This document shows, piece by piece, positions 8,501-17,412 of a stretch of 64,000 nucleotides of DNA. This stretch comes from JBGSKY01 sp041740995. GTDB taxonomy: Bacteria > Planctomycetota > Planctomycetia > Pirellulales > Pirellulaceae. The position numbers were made by a program, and so were the translations under genes. Position 1 is the first letter of the stretch, and each line of letters starts with the position of its first letter. The stretch covers positions 1 to 64,000 of the forward strand of contig JBGSKY010000332.1 in assembly GCA_041740995.1 (NCBI GenBank). The letters are read 5' to 3'. A model generated the notes under the pieces. That model had not been told where the DNA came from. It did no database searches and saw only the letters and a list, made by a program, of their open reading frames with translations.

Positions 8501-10238
8501 GACAGTCACGATACTCGTTGATGATGTCAATGATCCGCCAATTGCAGTTGCGGATGCGGATAACGTCGATGAGTCGAGCGCAAATAATTTCATTGACGTT
8601 TTGGCTAATGATACCAGCGGTGTCGATGAGAATGAAGTCTTGACTGTGACGGCGGTCGGAACGCCCAGCGCTGGAGGATCGGTTCAAATTGCCACCGGTG
8701 GCACCGGCGTGCTCTATACGCCACTGGCCGGTTTCAATGGTGTCGAAACGTTCACCTACACGATCAGCGACGGTCGCGGAGGTACGGCTACTACTTCGGT
8801 AACCATTAATGTGGCGCCCGCTGTACCACCTCCAACGGCTGTTCCCGATGCATTCACTGTTGTTGAAGACGCCAACGCCGCGGAATTTGACGTGCTTTTC
8901 AACGACGTTCCAAGCATTACCGGGGAGACCTTAAGCATCAGCGGCGCGACGGCTTCCAATGGAGGAACCGTAACCGTAACCAGCGGTGGGCAGCGTATCA
9001 CCTATCGACCGGCAGCGAATTTCAATGGTACTGAAATCGTCACGTATACACTCGTGGGCAGTAACGGCGGGCGAACGCTCGGCATTGCTACTTTCACAGT
9101 CACGCCGGTTAACGATCCGCCGACAGCCAACGACGATGCGCTGACCGTGCTTTCACAGCCTAATCAGATTCTCGATGTCCTAGCGAACGATACCAACGTT
9201 GATTCAGGCGAAGTTCTGACCATCACATCGATTAGCGGTTTGGCGGCCGGGCAAGGCACAGTCACAATCGCGGCCGACGGTCGTTCGTTGATCTACAATG
9301 CACCCAACACCGACTTTCAAGGTACGGTCACATTCACGTACACGTTAAGCGATGGTACCGGGCTGACTGATACGGCCAATGTGACACTGACCGTCAGGAA
9401 TTTTATTCCTCGGGCGATCGGCGGACAGCTAGTTGCCAGCAGTGGATCAACTGGTGGCCTGCTTGGTCTAACGGTCACAGTAACTGGAACCGCCGTGACC
9501 GGTGAACAGATTTCGCGAACCGTAGCAACTACCGCTGATGGTCGTTTCAGTGCGACTGACTTGCCGCCAGGCAACTACACGTTTTCAGTCCCGCAGCTTG
9601 CGTTCCGAACTGGTGTTGGAACTTTGCTAACCGTTCAATCGGCATTCGAAGACGGCGACAGCTTAAACAACGTCCTGGACGTTGGGACCTTACAACCAAG
9701 GTTGGTCGATGTACGCGACTTTTTGGGTGCTACGACTGGACGCGGGTTCACTGCGGCCCTGCAAGTCGGCGGTACGCAACAGTGGGTTTCGCCAGGCGGT
9801 GCTTGGCGCGGCTACCAAACGATCACGGCCGCTTTAAATGCGACCGCAACTCAAATAACGCTCAGCGTCACAACGGCTGACAATCGCACTGGAACAGCGA
9901 CGATTGACCTGAGCAACACTGCGCAGGTCCGTGTCCGAGCATCCGAAGGTTCCGCTCGCTATGTTCACGTTTTAGGTGAACCGGCCGATTTCAATCTGCC
10001 GGTTCCAAGTGGTGCGCAAATCGCATCCAATGTTGCATCGAACTCTGTCGGCTTGACTACAGCGTCAAGCTTGCGGACCCAATCTGTCGTCGCCAACGGG
10101 CAGTCAGATTCGACCTCATTGGTGGACGCGGCGATGCAAGACTTGATCGACTTCTCAAATCTTGATGGCGAACAAGGGAGCGAGTCGCCAGCGCTGAGCA
10201 GCCTTGACGTCGCGACTTTGCTTCGTCCAACAGCGTAA
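5571..10238 (+). CDS. Giant secreted multidomain protein: LEPR-type signature, cyclophilin domain, cohesin-like domain, cadherin-like repeats
   Basis: A 1555-residue protein. FEPLERRELMAAD at residues 34-46 is the planctomycete LEPR-XLL-type N-terminal signature. Residues about 230-392 are a peptidyl-prolyl isomerase (cyclophilin) domain: STNFGDMTVRLF, IIHRADDGFVIQGG, SQWFITEQATPILNANHSVFGQLIEG. Ig/cadherin-like modules follow (about 440-725). A cohesin-like domain spans about 733-885 (GSITFKIVDLAG...VGQ/NIGQEFRLQV). Four tandem Bap/VCBS-type repeats run from about 889 to 1273, with LDVLxND and GxxTFTYTxSDG signatures. A prealbumin-like module follows (about 1276-1350) and then a poorly conserved tail. 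It is probably surface-attached or exported. The cyclophilin domain keeps most catalytic-loop residues, so it may be active outside the cytoplasm. Confidence 0.9.
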   Translation: MSGGHLARTNSIKRSWLAALLRLDTEPAERRYCFEPLERRELMAADLSAFVNGPSHQDNLANSAFFSSTTSNVATSLVGEGEAAADLVAFATLLRDGGVTLFGSASNSDTSQQRRLFEDGSDFLEFIDVSLPENAGRIPSGVTTLPTWEYRNTSNQPALVSGIQTPQQLSALTGIAIPMASNPFLNAIPDASVQQNSPLHIPVDAYDPNGNPLTVTVTSSNSAAVTAEVVQGGRSAVISTNFGDMTVRLFEAEAPRPTSRFIALAQSGFYNTTNSQTRIIHRADDGFVIQGGSSDGLGSAGSTLGNFDDQLSVNLQHNRGGVLSYAKTSQDDTNDSQWFITEQATPILNANHSVFGQLIEGESVREAISNTPVDGNDKPLTNVIINSVTIFDDLENGLLRLRTVGAVGTSSVITVTVTDTEGNQTSRTFTATVVAKASNDAPFLNDFNDRVTSVGGQPVTVQLSSQDAEGDSVEYFVQLPNGSPLVTTPSINPTTGLLTITPPAGFVGNFSVIAGVRAAGGGVTAPIDTQTIVVTVNAGTAAPTAVDLLAASDSGTSSTDNITNATSMTFAVAGTVVGANVELLVNGTVAASATATSTSTSITTPAISALGMGTANVTARQTVAGNVSPASAPLVVTFDNVAPALLATTAIPSLARIGTPLTVNLNHPEEGTGLRYSVSSAPAGLQINATTGELTWTPVIAQLGPQSFVLSLTDAAGNAQMQTININVVEPALGSITFKIVDLAGAEVTDVNIGQEFRLQVFANDLRVDENDGVFAAYLDLLYSSNLITIVGTSPITYFGRFELALDGDFSTPGLINELGGSRITTEFPEPGPLLFAEVRFRATATGQATFTSEAADDVGSDFSLYSREGRVPTDRILYSSATVSVGRTFDAVDDSFNVSEGSTDNVLDVLLNDTIRPGNTTTLTLVRVEPVAGGTIQGTVSIINNRLVYTPPNPDFNGAEQFLYVVRDGNGTEATATVTILVDDVNDPPIAVADADNVDESSANNFIDVLANDTSGVDENEVLTVTAVGTPSAGGSVQIATGGTGVLYTPLAGFNGVETFTYTISDGRGGTATTSVTINVAPAVPPPTAVPDAFTVVEDANAAEFDVLFNDVPSITGETLSISGATASNGGTVTVTSGGQRITYRPAANFNGTEIVTYTLVGSNGGRTLGIATFTVTPVNDPPTANDDALTVLSQPNQILDVLANDTNVDSGEVLTITSISGLAAGQGTVTIAADGRSLIYNAPNTDFQGTVTFTYTLSDGTGLTDTANVTLTVRNFIPRAIGGQLVASSGSTGGLLGLTVTVTGTAVTGEQISRTVATTADGRFSATDLPPGNYTFSVPQLAFRTGVGTLLTVQSAFEDGDSLNNVLDVGTLQPRLVDVRDFLGATTGRGFTAALQVGGTQQWVSPGGAWRGYQTITAALNATATQITLSVTTADNRTGTATIDLSNTAQVRVRASEGSARYVHVLGEPADFNLPVPSGAQIASNVASNSVGLTTASSLRTQSVVANGQSDSTSLVDAAMQDLIDFSNLDGEQGSESPALSSLDVATLLRPTA
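8230..9400 (+). repeat. Four tandem ~95-residue cadherin/VCBS-like coding repeats
   Basis: The repeats start near 8239, 8530, 8838 and 9115. Each encodes a DxxxV/LxE opening, an LDVLxND segment and a closing FTYTxSDGxGGT/ATVTxxV block. They are diverged at DNA level but clear at protein level. They form the stalk-like C-terminal half of the giant protein. Confidence 0.75.
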
Positions 10239-10289
10239 TCGCAAATTGCGAGCCACGCTAACATGCAAGGCCGAAGCTTCATTAAGATG

Positions 10290-10781
10290 TTAGGCCAAAT
10301 CGTTCAAATCGCCTTCAGTAATCATTCGGAATCCTTTGCGATTTAGCGTCTCAACGGCGGCATCTGTGTTATCGACCATGATCGCGACGACTGGTTCCCC
10401 ATGCGGTCGCAGCATTAGCGGGTAAGCCTGAATGATGTTGATTTCAGCCTGTAACAACGCCGTACAGATTTGTAGCAAGGGCTGATTACCTTCGGGCAAT
10501 TCGACGCCGATCAAATCTGATTCGATGATCGCTAATCCAGCTCGCTCTAGAATTTCACGCGAACGATCTGGTTGCGACACGAGAAATCGAACAAAGGCAC
10601 ATTCCGCTGAGTCGTTAATCGACAGCGCGACGATCCGAATGCCTGTCCCCTCGAAACGTCGGACGACTTCAAGCAACTGACCAACGCGATTTTCTAGGAA
10701 GACCGTGAATTGACGAATCGCCGGATAGTTTCGGCCACGCATGGTCTGAAAGCCAACGCTTGCCCCTTCGCCACTGCTCAT
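10290..10781 (-). CDS. Tandem ACT-domain protein
   Basis: A 163-residue cytoplasmic protein with two ACT-like modules: residues about 22-85 (QFTVFLENRVGQLLEVVRRFEGTGIRIVALSINDS, then FVRFLVSQPDRSREILERAG) and about 90-155 (IGVELPEGNQPLLQICTALLQAEINIIQAYPL, then VVAIMVDNTDAAVETLNRKGF). ACT pairs bind amino acids and regulate enzymes. Here no catalytic domain is attached, so it may act as a free regulatory subunit. It converges on the giant-protein gene with a 51-base gap. Met14 (10742) is an alternative start just before the conserved RGRNYPA. Confidence 0.85.
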   Translation of the reverse strand: MSSGEGASVGFQTMRGRNYPAIRQFTVFLENRVGQLLEVVRRFEGTGIRIVALSINDSAECAFVRFLVSQPDRSREILERAGLAIIESDLIGVELPEGNQPLLQICTALLQAEINIIQAYPLMLRPHGEPVVAIMVDNTDAAVETLNRKGFRMITEGDLNDLA

Positions 10782-11033
10782 TGATTGTCTAACCTAATGT
10801 TGTAATCTTTGGTCCACCGAGATGTTTTGCGCGAAATAACGGTATACGTCACCTCGCAGAGAAAATCAATTAGCTGCCTTACTTTCGGCGATGCGAAATT
10901 GAAAAATGCAAGCGTCGCCAATTCCTCGTTCTGTTCGTACCGGCCAGCGGGGACGATGAACATTGATCATCAAAATTGATCGAGTCAATCTTTTTGGTTG
11001 GCGGATCGGATCTTAGCACTACAGGAATAGAAA

Positions 11034-11450
11034 TTGACAACCAACGAAAATCATTCGCCATTGGAGCATTTTACGGTCGAAATTCGCGTCCGATATCATG
11101 AAGTCGATGGTCAGCGACGAGTTCATCATGGCCAATATCTGAATTACTTCGAACGCGGTCGCGTCGAAATGTTGCGGGCCGGGGGTATTTCGTACAAAGC
11201 TCTCGAAGATGAAGGCGTCATGCTCGTCGTCCGCAATATGAATGTGACCTATCACATGCCAGCCGAATTCGACGACCTGTTGGAGCTCCAAATTTCAACA
11301 CTTAAGGCGCACGGAGCCAGAATCATTCATCGATATCAGGTCATCCGACAGAACGAACTCTTAGTCGAAGCAACCAGCGAGATTGCTTGTATCAATGCTC
11401 AAGGACGAATTTCGCGTTTGCCGCCCCAACTGCAGCTTCCGAAACGATAG
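11034..11450 (+). CDS. YbgC-like hotdog acyl-CoA thioesterase
   Basis: A 138-residue 4HBT hotdog-fold protein. VRYHEVDGQRRVHHGQYLNYFERGR matches the YbgC/4HBT active-site segment, with the catalytic Asp near residue 25 and the following HH-x2-Y pattern. The family hydrolyses acyl-CoA or acyl-carrier thioesters in the cytoplasm; the chain preference is not visible. The start is a TTG at 11034 with AGGAA about 9 bases upstream. The next in-frame Met lies past the active site, so no ATG start fits. It diverges from the ACT gene across about 250 bases. Confidence 0.88.
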   Translation: MTTNENHSPLEHFTVEIRVRYHEVDGQRRVHHGQYLNYFERGRVEMLRAGGISYKALEDEGVMLVVRNMNVTYHMPAEFDDLLELQISTLKAHGARIIHRYQVIRQNELLVEATSEIACINAQGRISRLPPQLQLPKR

Positions 11451-11484
11451 AATCAGCTTTATCGCTTACGAGTTGGAGGACACT

Positions 11485-11796
11485 ATGAAACAAGCTTCGT
11501 CACTTCTATTACTTTTGCTTACAGCGTCAGCGTTTGCCTTCCTGCTTTTTCTTTTTCGTGAATCACTCAAAACTAGACTCTCTACTGAGAGTGATTGGGC
11601 AACGATTACGTTGATGTTTGTCTTACCACCGGCCCTGTTCTTGCTTTTCTCCGCAACCATGTTCGGTCTTCTGTATCCTCTTGGGCGGTTAAACAATTAT
11701 GTCTATGGCCAAGTCGCTGGAGCGGCGAGTCCGTTTGCCGACGATCGTTTGCCATCGCAGATTTTACCGCCACGAGATTCCGAAGCGACTAACTGA
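11485..11796 (+). CDS. Small two-helix membrane protein
   Basis: A 103-residue protein starting at an ATG with GGAGG about 5 bases upstream. The two hydrophobic stretches are residues 4-24 (a Leu-rich run) and about 40-66 (TLMFVLPPALFLLFSATMFGLLYPLG), followed by a hydrophilic tail ending PPRDSEATN. A longer reading from further upstream would overlap the thioesterase gene and lacks a ribosome site. I do not recognise the family. It precedes the ABC-2 gene set by about 90 bases and may be co-transcribed with it. Confidence 0.7.
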   Translation: MKQASSLLLLLLTASAFAFLLFLFRESLKTRLSTESDWATITLMFVLPPALFLLFSATMFGLLYPLGRLNNYVYGQVAGAASPFADDRLPSQILPPRDSEATN

Positions 11797-11888
11797 TGCT
11801 TTGAGAAACAGACCAAATGTCTCAAGAGCTCGATGTGCTTCAAGAATTGCCTAGCATGATAAATTTTTGTCCAAGGAGAATCGGCTTA

Positions 11889-14000
11889 ATGAAGCAATCA
11901 GTCAAAAGCTTGTCGTGGTTGCTGACGTTTTTTCTGAGCAGCTTTGCAGTGAGCCAACTTGCTGTGGCCCAATATACCGATCGCTTGACTAATTCGCCAA
12001 TCTTGAGAATACGTTTGGACGACACACAGGCCGGATCAACTTTTGGTTTCACGGGTGTCATCGAGCAGCTCAATCCTCCCGGCTTGGGATACGCTCATTT
12101 TCGTGTTCGCTTTGGGACAGCCCTTAAAACTGTCGTCCCACGAGACGTGAAGTTTGATTTTTCAATAAGGTGCCAAGCAACTACTCGCTCGCCGCCACTT
12201 TACCGAGGACAAGTGATCATCGAACAGGGGCAGTTTGAAGGATACGTCGACTTTCGTCTGCCAATTGCACGAAATGTATATCGCATTGATATTCAAACCA
12301 GCGTCGATGGCCGATCGGCCAACGGGCTATCGTGTATGGTCTACGACCAGCTCTACAGGACAGAAAGCTCGATTCTAATTCTCGGCGACAAAATTGATTT
12401 TGAAAAAATTCAGGTGGATGAAGATCTCCTGGAATCGGCACCTTATCAGGACGTAATGAATCCGGCCGTAATTCCAAGTTGGGCGGTTTTAGTTCAAGAT
12501 GTTGGCATCACTCGGCGAAACGCAAAGAATTCAAACCAGTATTACAACAACACAAATAACGATTCGCTTTTTCAATTCGCTGACTATCGCCGATGCTCGG
12601 ACAACATCCTTGATTGGACGACAATCCGTTTGGTTGCTGTTCGACTAGAGATCTTGCCGATGCTCAGCGAGTCAGTAGCAGAGACGTTGCGAAAATACAT
12701 TCGAGGTGGTGGCAATCTAAGGGTTGTGCATGATCTTGATGACGCGACCGCGACCGAAAAAATTCGCGAATGGTTTGGTCTGGACGCGAAACTCGCGTCC
12801 GATGCTCGAACTGCAGTTTCAATGAACGGGCTACCTAGCGAAACGTTGGGAAATGGATGGTTTAAATTTGGTTTTGGTTGGGTCCAATTGGTTCCAGAAA
12901 CAGAACTCAATGACAAAACGTTGCCTGAATATTTTTTACCGATGGCTGCGGGCAGGTCGCGGGTAGAGGACGTCAAATCGTTGTCGTTCTGGGATTGGTC
13001 CTTGCAACATCTCGGGCGACCGCCAGTCCTGTCTTTCTGTATCTTGATCGGCGTCTTTGCGGGCCTTGTGTCGCCAGTTGTCTTGCGCTATTGCTTGCGA
13101 CTTGGTCGTCCGGTCTGGATGTTATTAGTCTTTCCAGCCATGGCCATCGTCGCGACCACTTCGTTGTTCAGCTTTGCCGTGCTGCGAGACGGCTTTCGAA
13201 CTCATCTGCGTGTTCGGTCGTTGACGATTTTAGATCAGGATTCTGATAGAGGTGTTGCTATCAGCCGTCAAATTATGTTCAGTGGTTCAGCGCCGCGCAG
13301 TGGAATTCAATTCAATGATGACAGTGAAGTTTGGCAGATCGAGTCCCAGGAAGACTACCGCGTCCGTAACTATAACGGCGGCCAGGTGATTTGGAACGAA
13401 GGCCAGCAGATATACCGTGGGCTAGTCAAATCGCGTGAACAATTTCAATTCGTTGTCAGCCAGCCGATCGATTCGCTTCGACCGTTTTCTTGGCAAAAGC
13501 AGCCTCCCAAAGATGCCTTCAAGCTTTTCGCGACAACGCTGGGCGACGATAGCTGTGCGATTCGAAATGAATTGAACGAGACAATCAAGTTGATTCTCAT
13601 CAATAATGGCGACGGCCTTTTTTTCGTTGGTAAGAATTTAGAAAGCCAGAAAACGTCTAGCCTCGCGGCCATCGACAGTGCAGCCGCTTTCAAACTATTA
13701 CAACAAATGGAATCGTCTCAAGCGATGACTCCGCCGGAGGCAATGATCGCAAACAACTCGAATAATATTTTCAGTTCGATTTTTGGGTTTGGTTATAGCT
13801 CCAATTCCTATGTTGATATGACTAGTACCGGCGTCTATGCAACGACCATTGACTCTCTGATCGATGACCGCATATTTGTTGAATCACCCAGTTTCTACGT
13901 CTACATCGAAAAAGGACTGCACATCGATTTGTTGGATGATTCGACTGAACTAGAAGACTCATTGCATCTGGTTTACGGTCAGTGGAGACATGCTCAATGA
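11889..14000 (+). CDS. Large membrane-anchored periplasmic protein of an ABC-2 type system
   Basis: The chosen start gives 703 residues: the ATG at 11889 has AGGAGA upstream and begins a signal peptide (MKQSVKSLSWLLTFFLSSF). An ATG at 11817 would add 24 residues and bury the signal. The N-terminal part (about 25-220) is beta-rich. A Rossmann-like glutamine-amidotransferase-type fold follows (DWTTIRLVAVRLE...LRKYIRGGGNLRVV). Two membrane helices lie at about 378-400 and 407-432, then another soluble domain. The stop overlaps the start of the ATPase gene (ATGA at 13997), so the two are coupled. The layout recalls GldG/DUF4350-like partners of ABC-2 exporters. The function is unknown; an accessory role is inferred from context. 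Confidence 0.75.
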   Translation: MKQSVKSLSWLLTFFLSSFAVSQLAVAQYTDRLTNSPILRIRLDDTQAGSTFGFTGVIEQLNPPGLGYAHFRVRFGTALKTVVPRDVKFDFSIRCQATTRSPPLYRGQVIIEQGQFEGYVDFRLPIARNVYRIDIQTSVDGRSANGLSCMVYDQLYRTESSILILGDKIDFEKIQVDEDLLESAPYQDVMNPAVIPSWAVLVQDVGITRRNAKNSNQYYNNTNNDSLFQFADYRRCSDNILDWTTIRLVAVRLEILPMLSESVAETLRKYIRGGGNLRVVHDLDDATATEKIREWFGLDAKLASDARTAVSMNGLPSETLGNGWFKFGFGWVQLVPETELNDKTLPEYFLPMAAGRSRVEDVKSLSFWDWSLQHLGRPPVLSFCILIGVFAGLVSPVVLRYCLRLGRPVWMLLVFPAMAIVATTSLFSFAVLRDGFRTHLRVRSLTILDQDSDRGVAISRQIMFSGSAPRSGIQFNDDSEVWQIESQEDYRVRNYNGGQVIWNEGQQIYRGLVKSREQFQFVVSQPIDSLRPFSWQKQPPKDAFKLFATTLGDDSCAIRNELNETIKLILINNGDGLFFVGKNLESQKTSSLAAIDSAAAFKLLQQMESSQAMTPPEAMIANNSNNIFSSIFGFGYSSNSYVDMTSTGVYATTIDSLIDDRIFVESPSFYVYIEKGLHIDLLDDSTELEDSLHLVYGQWRHAQ

Positions 14001-14956
14001 TCAGTCCAGTTCATACATCTTCGAGCACCATGCTGGAGCTGAGAAGGTTGTATCGATTCTTCGGCAAGACGGCTGCGGTGCACGATATCTCGTTCGAAGT
14101 TGAACGCGGTTCGGTATTTGGATTCATTGGTCCCAATGGTGCTGGCAAGACAACCACGATGCGCATCTTGGCAACCCTCGAATTGCCAACCTACGGTGAT
14201 GCTCTGATTGCTGGTTCGTCATGCATTAATGATCCAGACATTGTGCGAAAGAAGATGGGTTTCATGCCTGACGGTTTTGGGACCTATCAGAACATGAATT
14301 GCGTTGAGTACCTCGATTTTTTTGGCCGCGCGTTCGGCTTGGTTGGTCGCGAGCGGACGCAAGCGATTCGTCGGACGCTTGGCTTTACCGGTCTGGATAA
14401 AATCGCTTCCAAAAGCATTCGCGGCTTATCCAAAGGAATGCGACAGCGGCTGTGTCTCGGGCGGGCAATGATTCATAACCCCGAAGTGCTGATTCTCGAC
14501 GAACCGGCCAATGGGCTGGACCCACGAGCGAGAATCGAGTTGCGGCAAATGATTGGTCAGCTTGCCGACGAAGGTAAGGCCGTGCTCGTGTCATCACACA
14601 TCCTGACCGAACTGGCCGAGATGTGTCATCAAGTCGGCATCGTAGAACTGGGCAAATTGCTAGTCGTCGGCTCCGTCAATGATATTCAGGCTCGCATGCA
14701 GAATCGGGCAACGATCACCATTCGGTTGCTCGATCGCATGTTGGAACTACAAGATTTCTTGACGTCCAATGAGCACATTTCCGAAGTTCAACTCGAAGAC
14801 AATGCTTTGCATTTTATCTGGGAAGGCGATGCGGTGGGCCAAGCGAATTTATTGCGATTGATTGTGCAAGCGGATTACAACGTGCTTGAGTATCGAGCTA
14901 AAAACATTTCACTCGAAGATGTATTCATGCAAATCACGACGGGTGCGGTGCAATGA
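13997..14956 (+). CDS. ABC-2 type transporter ATP-binding protein
   Basis: A 319-residue ATPase. Walker A GPNGAGKTT is at about residues 45-53, the signature region reads LSKGMRQRL, Walker B is VLILDEPANGLDP and the switch His is in SSHIL. A C-terminal extension of about 90 residues is typical of the CcmA/NatA-like branch. The ATG at 13997 overlaps the preceding stop as ATGA, with GGAG about 9 bases upstream; a GTG at 13982 is also in frame. The stop overlaps the permease start in the same way (14953-14956). Confidence 0.95.
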   Translation: MISPVHTSSSTMLELRRLYRFFGKTAAVHDISFEVERGSVFGFIGPNGAGKTTTMRILATLELPTYGDALIAGSSCINDPDIVRKKMGFMPDGFGTYQNMNCVEYLDFFGRAFGLVGRERTQAIRRTLGFTGLDKIASKSIRGLSKGMRQRLCLGRAMIHNPEVLILDEPANGLDPRARIELRQMIGQLADEGKAVLVSSHILTELAEMCHQVGIVELGKLLVVGSVNDIQARMQNRATITIRLLDRMLELQDFLTSNEHISEVQLEDNALHFIWEGDAVGQANLLRLIVQADYNVLEYRAKNISLEDVFMQITTGAVQ

Positions 14957-16548
14957 CAACGATTGCAAACGATATATCGACCGCGGCAACGATCCGCGAC
15001 AATAACGCTCAGACGGTTGAGCGTCTGATGGATGGTGAGAATGCAATCGATCGCTGGATGATTCGCTGGAGCGATCGGCTCAGCCCCATTGTGGTGAAAG
15101 AGACTCGTCAATCGCTGAAAAGTAAACAGTTCGTTTGGACATTTATTTTCCTCTTGCTAGCGATCTTGGGTTGGACGCTGCTTGGCATCGTCTCGCTTAT
15201 GCCCGGCGTCTATTATTTCCCTGCCGGTCAAACAATGCTGGCCGGCTATCTGATTATGTTGTTTGTGCCCGCCCTTGTGATTGTGCCGACGAATGCCTTT
15301 TTTTCGATGGCCGGAGAACTGAACAGCAACACCTTTGATGTGCTTTCAATCACTCCCTTATCGTCGCACAAAATCGTTCTTGGAAAAGTCATCGTGGCGG
15401 CTGTTCAGCTTCTGATTTACTTGTCCGCCTTAGCACCCTGCATCGCGCTGACATATCTACTCCGTGGCGTGTCGATTTCTAACCTCGGGTTGGTCTTTCC
15501 AATTGTCGCAAGCTCCGCGTTTTTGGTCACCACTATCGGAGTAATGTTAGGGACCTTCTGTCGCACGTCGTTGCAATTAGTCTTTTTTCTTTTTATCCAG
15601 CTCGCCGTATCTCTATTCGCATTTATTTACACGACAACCATGGTCTTCGCGTTGATGGCCGATGGATTCTCTGATAACGCTTGGAACGTTTTGGTCTTCT
15701 TAATCGTGCCGGTCAGCTACGGCGTCTTGGCGATCTTGGTTGGTGGTGCATCGATTGGTATAGCGGGCGAGAACTATGCACGATCCATTCGTATTTGGCT
15801 GGCGATTCAGTCTTATGTATTCTTTGTAGTCTTCTTGTTTTTCGTGAATTTCAGATTGAGTGACGCTCTGGTTGGAGGGATTCTAATTTCGCTGTTTTTG
15901 CATTGGATGTTCGCCGGTGTCTTTTTAGTCTCGCAGTCGGGTGTGATCACACCGCGCATGCAACGAAAACTGCCGCAGCGATTGTCCTCTCGAATAATTC
16001 TGACCTGGTTGATTCCGGGTGGCGGGACAGGTTACATTTTCACCGTCTTAAATTTCGCAGCGTTTGTCGCAGCCTCACTTTATTCATTGATGCTGTACAA
16101 CGCCGATCTTGAAGACTGGCTGATCCCGCCGCTACTCTTGGCATACCTGTGCCTCTATCTGGGATTATTGCGGTTGGTGATGATGGTGATTCCAAGTAAC
16201 GTTGGGAATCGATCGGTTCTAGCATTGCTGTTAGGTGTGTTCTTAATGGCGCTGGGTTGCGGAATCCCAGAGTTTATTTCGCTCTATCTAAGCGATTTTT
16301 CATCCTCAGATTACGAGTTCTATTCTTTCACCAACCCTTTTAAAACGTTCTCAAATCTCGATCGAGCGATTTCAATGTATCTGCCGATTGTCTTATTGTT
16401 CCTGTCGGCATTTTTTGTATTTTGCCTCAATGCGATCCTTATCAGCGGTGATATTGTGTTGGTCCGAATTCAAACTTTTGACGATGCACAAGCTGGCAAG
16501 TCAGCGCGCGGCCCTGAGGTCGCGGCTGATCCCTTTGCGGCGGATTGA
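14953..16548 (+). CDS. ABC-2 type transporter permease
   Basis: A 531-residue integral membrane protein with about 12 hydrophobic helices. The N-terminal cytoplasmic segment WSDRLSPIVVKETRQSLKSKQFVWTF is typical of ABC-2 permeases: an amphipathic coupling region followed by the first helix. A large periplasmic loop lies between helices 1 and 2. The last 30 residues are hydrophilic. With the ATPase (4-base overlap) and the amidotransferase-like membrane protein it forms a three-component exporter. The transported substrate cannot be told. Confidence 0.9.
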   Translation: MTTIANDISTAATIRDNNAQTVERLMDGENAIDRWMIRWSDRLSPIVVKETRQSLKSKQFVWTFIFLLLAILGWTLLGIVSLMPGVYYFPAGQTMLAGYLIMLFVPALVIVPTNAFFSMAGELNSNTFDVLSITPLSSHKIVLGKVIVAAVQLLIYLSALAPCIALTYLLRGVSISNLGLVFPIVASSAFLVTTIGVMLGTFCRTSLQLVFFLFIQLAVSLFAFIYTTTMVFALMADGFSDNAWNVLVFLIVPVSYGVLAILVGGASIGIAGENYARSIRIWLAIQSYVFFVVFLFFVNFRLSDALVGGILISLFLHWMFAGVFLVSQSGVITPRMQRKLPQRLSSRIILTWLIPGGGTGYIFTVLNFAAFVAASLYSLMLYNADLEDWLIPPLLLAYLCLYLGLLRLVMMVIPSNVGNRSVLALLLGVFLMALGCGIPEFISLYLSDFSSSDYEFYSFTNPFKTFSNLDRAISMYLPIVLLFLSAFFVFCLNAILISGDIVLVRIQTFDDAQAGKSARGPEVAADPFAAD

Positions 16549-16602
16549 AGTGCTGGATAGACTTACGCTCCCTTTGCATTACTAGACAGTCATGGAGACT
16601 CA

Positions 16603-17412
16603 ATGAATTCTGCGAATTTGACACCTGATGATTTGCCCGCGATCCGCGCCCGCGTGCCAGAGAACGTTGCTAGCGGTCAGATTAGCACCGGCGTGATTGT
16701 CGTTACCGGGCCAACCGAATTCGTATTGGATTTCGTTCGCAGTCTGCCTCGCCCCAGCGCCGTCGTATCAAGGGTCATACTGCCACACAGCGTCATGCCG
16801 CAATTTGTCGAAGCGTTGGAAAAAAATATTGATCTTTACAACCAACGTTTCGGATTGTTGCCTGGGCAAATTCGCGCCCGGCCGTCACTGTCATTTACAG
16901 CGACCGTCGATCGATCGGTGACACCAGTCACGGAACCTGAAAGTCCGATCGCCGCGCAGCCAATGGATAAAGCTGAATCGGCTAACAAGACAACCGATGC
17001 GAATTTAATTGAAGGTACGACTCCACCGACTTCGCCCGAAAAATCTGCTGGTTCGGCGGGCGGTGGGCCACCTGTGTCAAACGATTCAGAGAAACCTGCT
17101 GCTCAATCGAGTTCTGGCGATAATCCAGGTTGGGCGCCGGAGAACAATGTGACGCGACATCCGCGGCCACATGAAGTCTACGACGAGTTAAAGTTGCGTG
17201 ACGAATTGCTCAGCGGGGCTTACGCAAACGCTGTTATGATTGGTCATGGGCAGTTCGAATTCAGCTTTGATTTCATCACCAACTTTTATCCTCAATCAGC
17301 CGTCAGCGCTCGCGTCTACACTGCGGCCGGGCACATCATTCGATTGCATGAATCGTTGCGTACTTCGTGGCAGCAACTTGACCGGCGGAATGACAGGGAT
17401 CGCGATCAATGA
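16603..17412 (+). CDS. Double-DUF3467 protein
   Basis: A 269-residue protein with two DUF3467-like modules. The first is at about 20-85 (STGVIVVTGPTEFVLDFV, then VVSRVILPHSVMPQFVEALEKNIDLY). The second is at about 205-262 (YANAVMIGHGQFEFSFDFI, then VSARVYTAAGHIIRLHESL). A Pro/Ser/Thr-rich linker of about 110 residues joins them. DUF3467 usually occurs as a single short cytoplasmic protein of unknown function. The stop overlaps the maf start (ATGA at 17409-17412), indicating coupled translation. Confidence 0.8.
   Translation: MNSANLTPDDLPAIRARVPENVASGQISTGVIVVTGPTEFVLDFVRSLPRPSAVVSRVILPHSVMPQFVEALEKNIDLYNQRFGLLPGQIRARPSLSFTATVDRSVTPVTEPESPIAAQPMDKAESANKTTDANLIEGTTPPTSPEKSAGSAGGGPPVSNDSEKPAAQSSSGDNPGWAPENNVTRHPRPHEVYDELKLRDELLSGAYANAVMIGHGQFEFSFDFITNFYPQSAVSARVYTAAGHIIRLHESLRTSWQQLDRRNDRDRDQ

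Noticed and set aside
10239..10251. Near-palindrome TCGCAAATTGCGA after the giant gene
   Set aside because: It is short, lies between converging stops, and has no T tract; no function can be supported.
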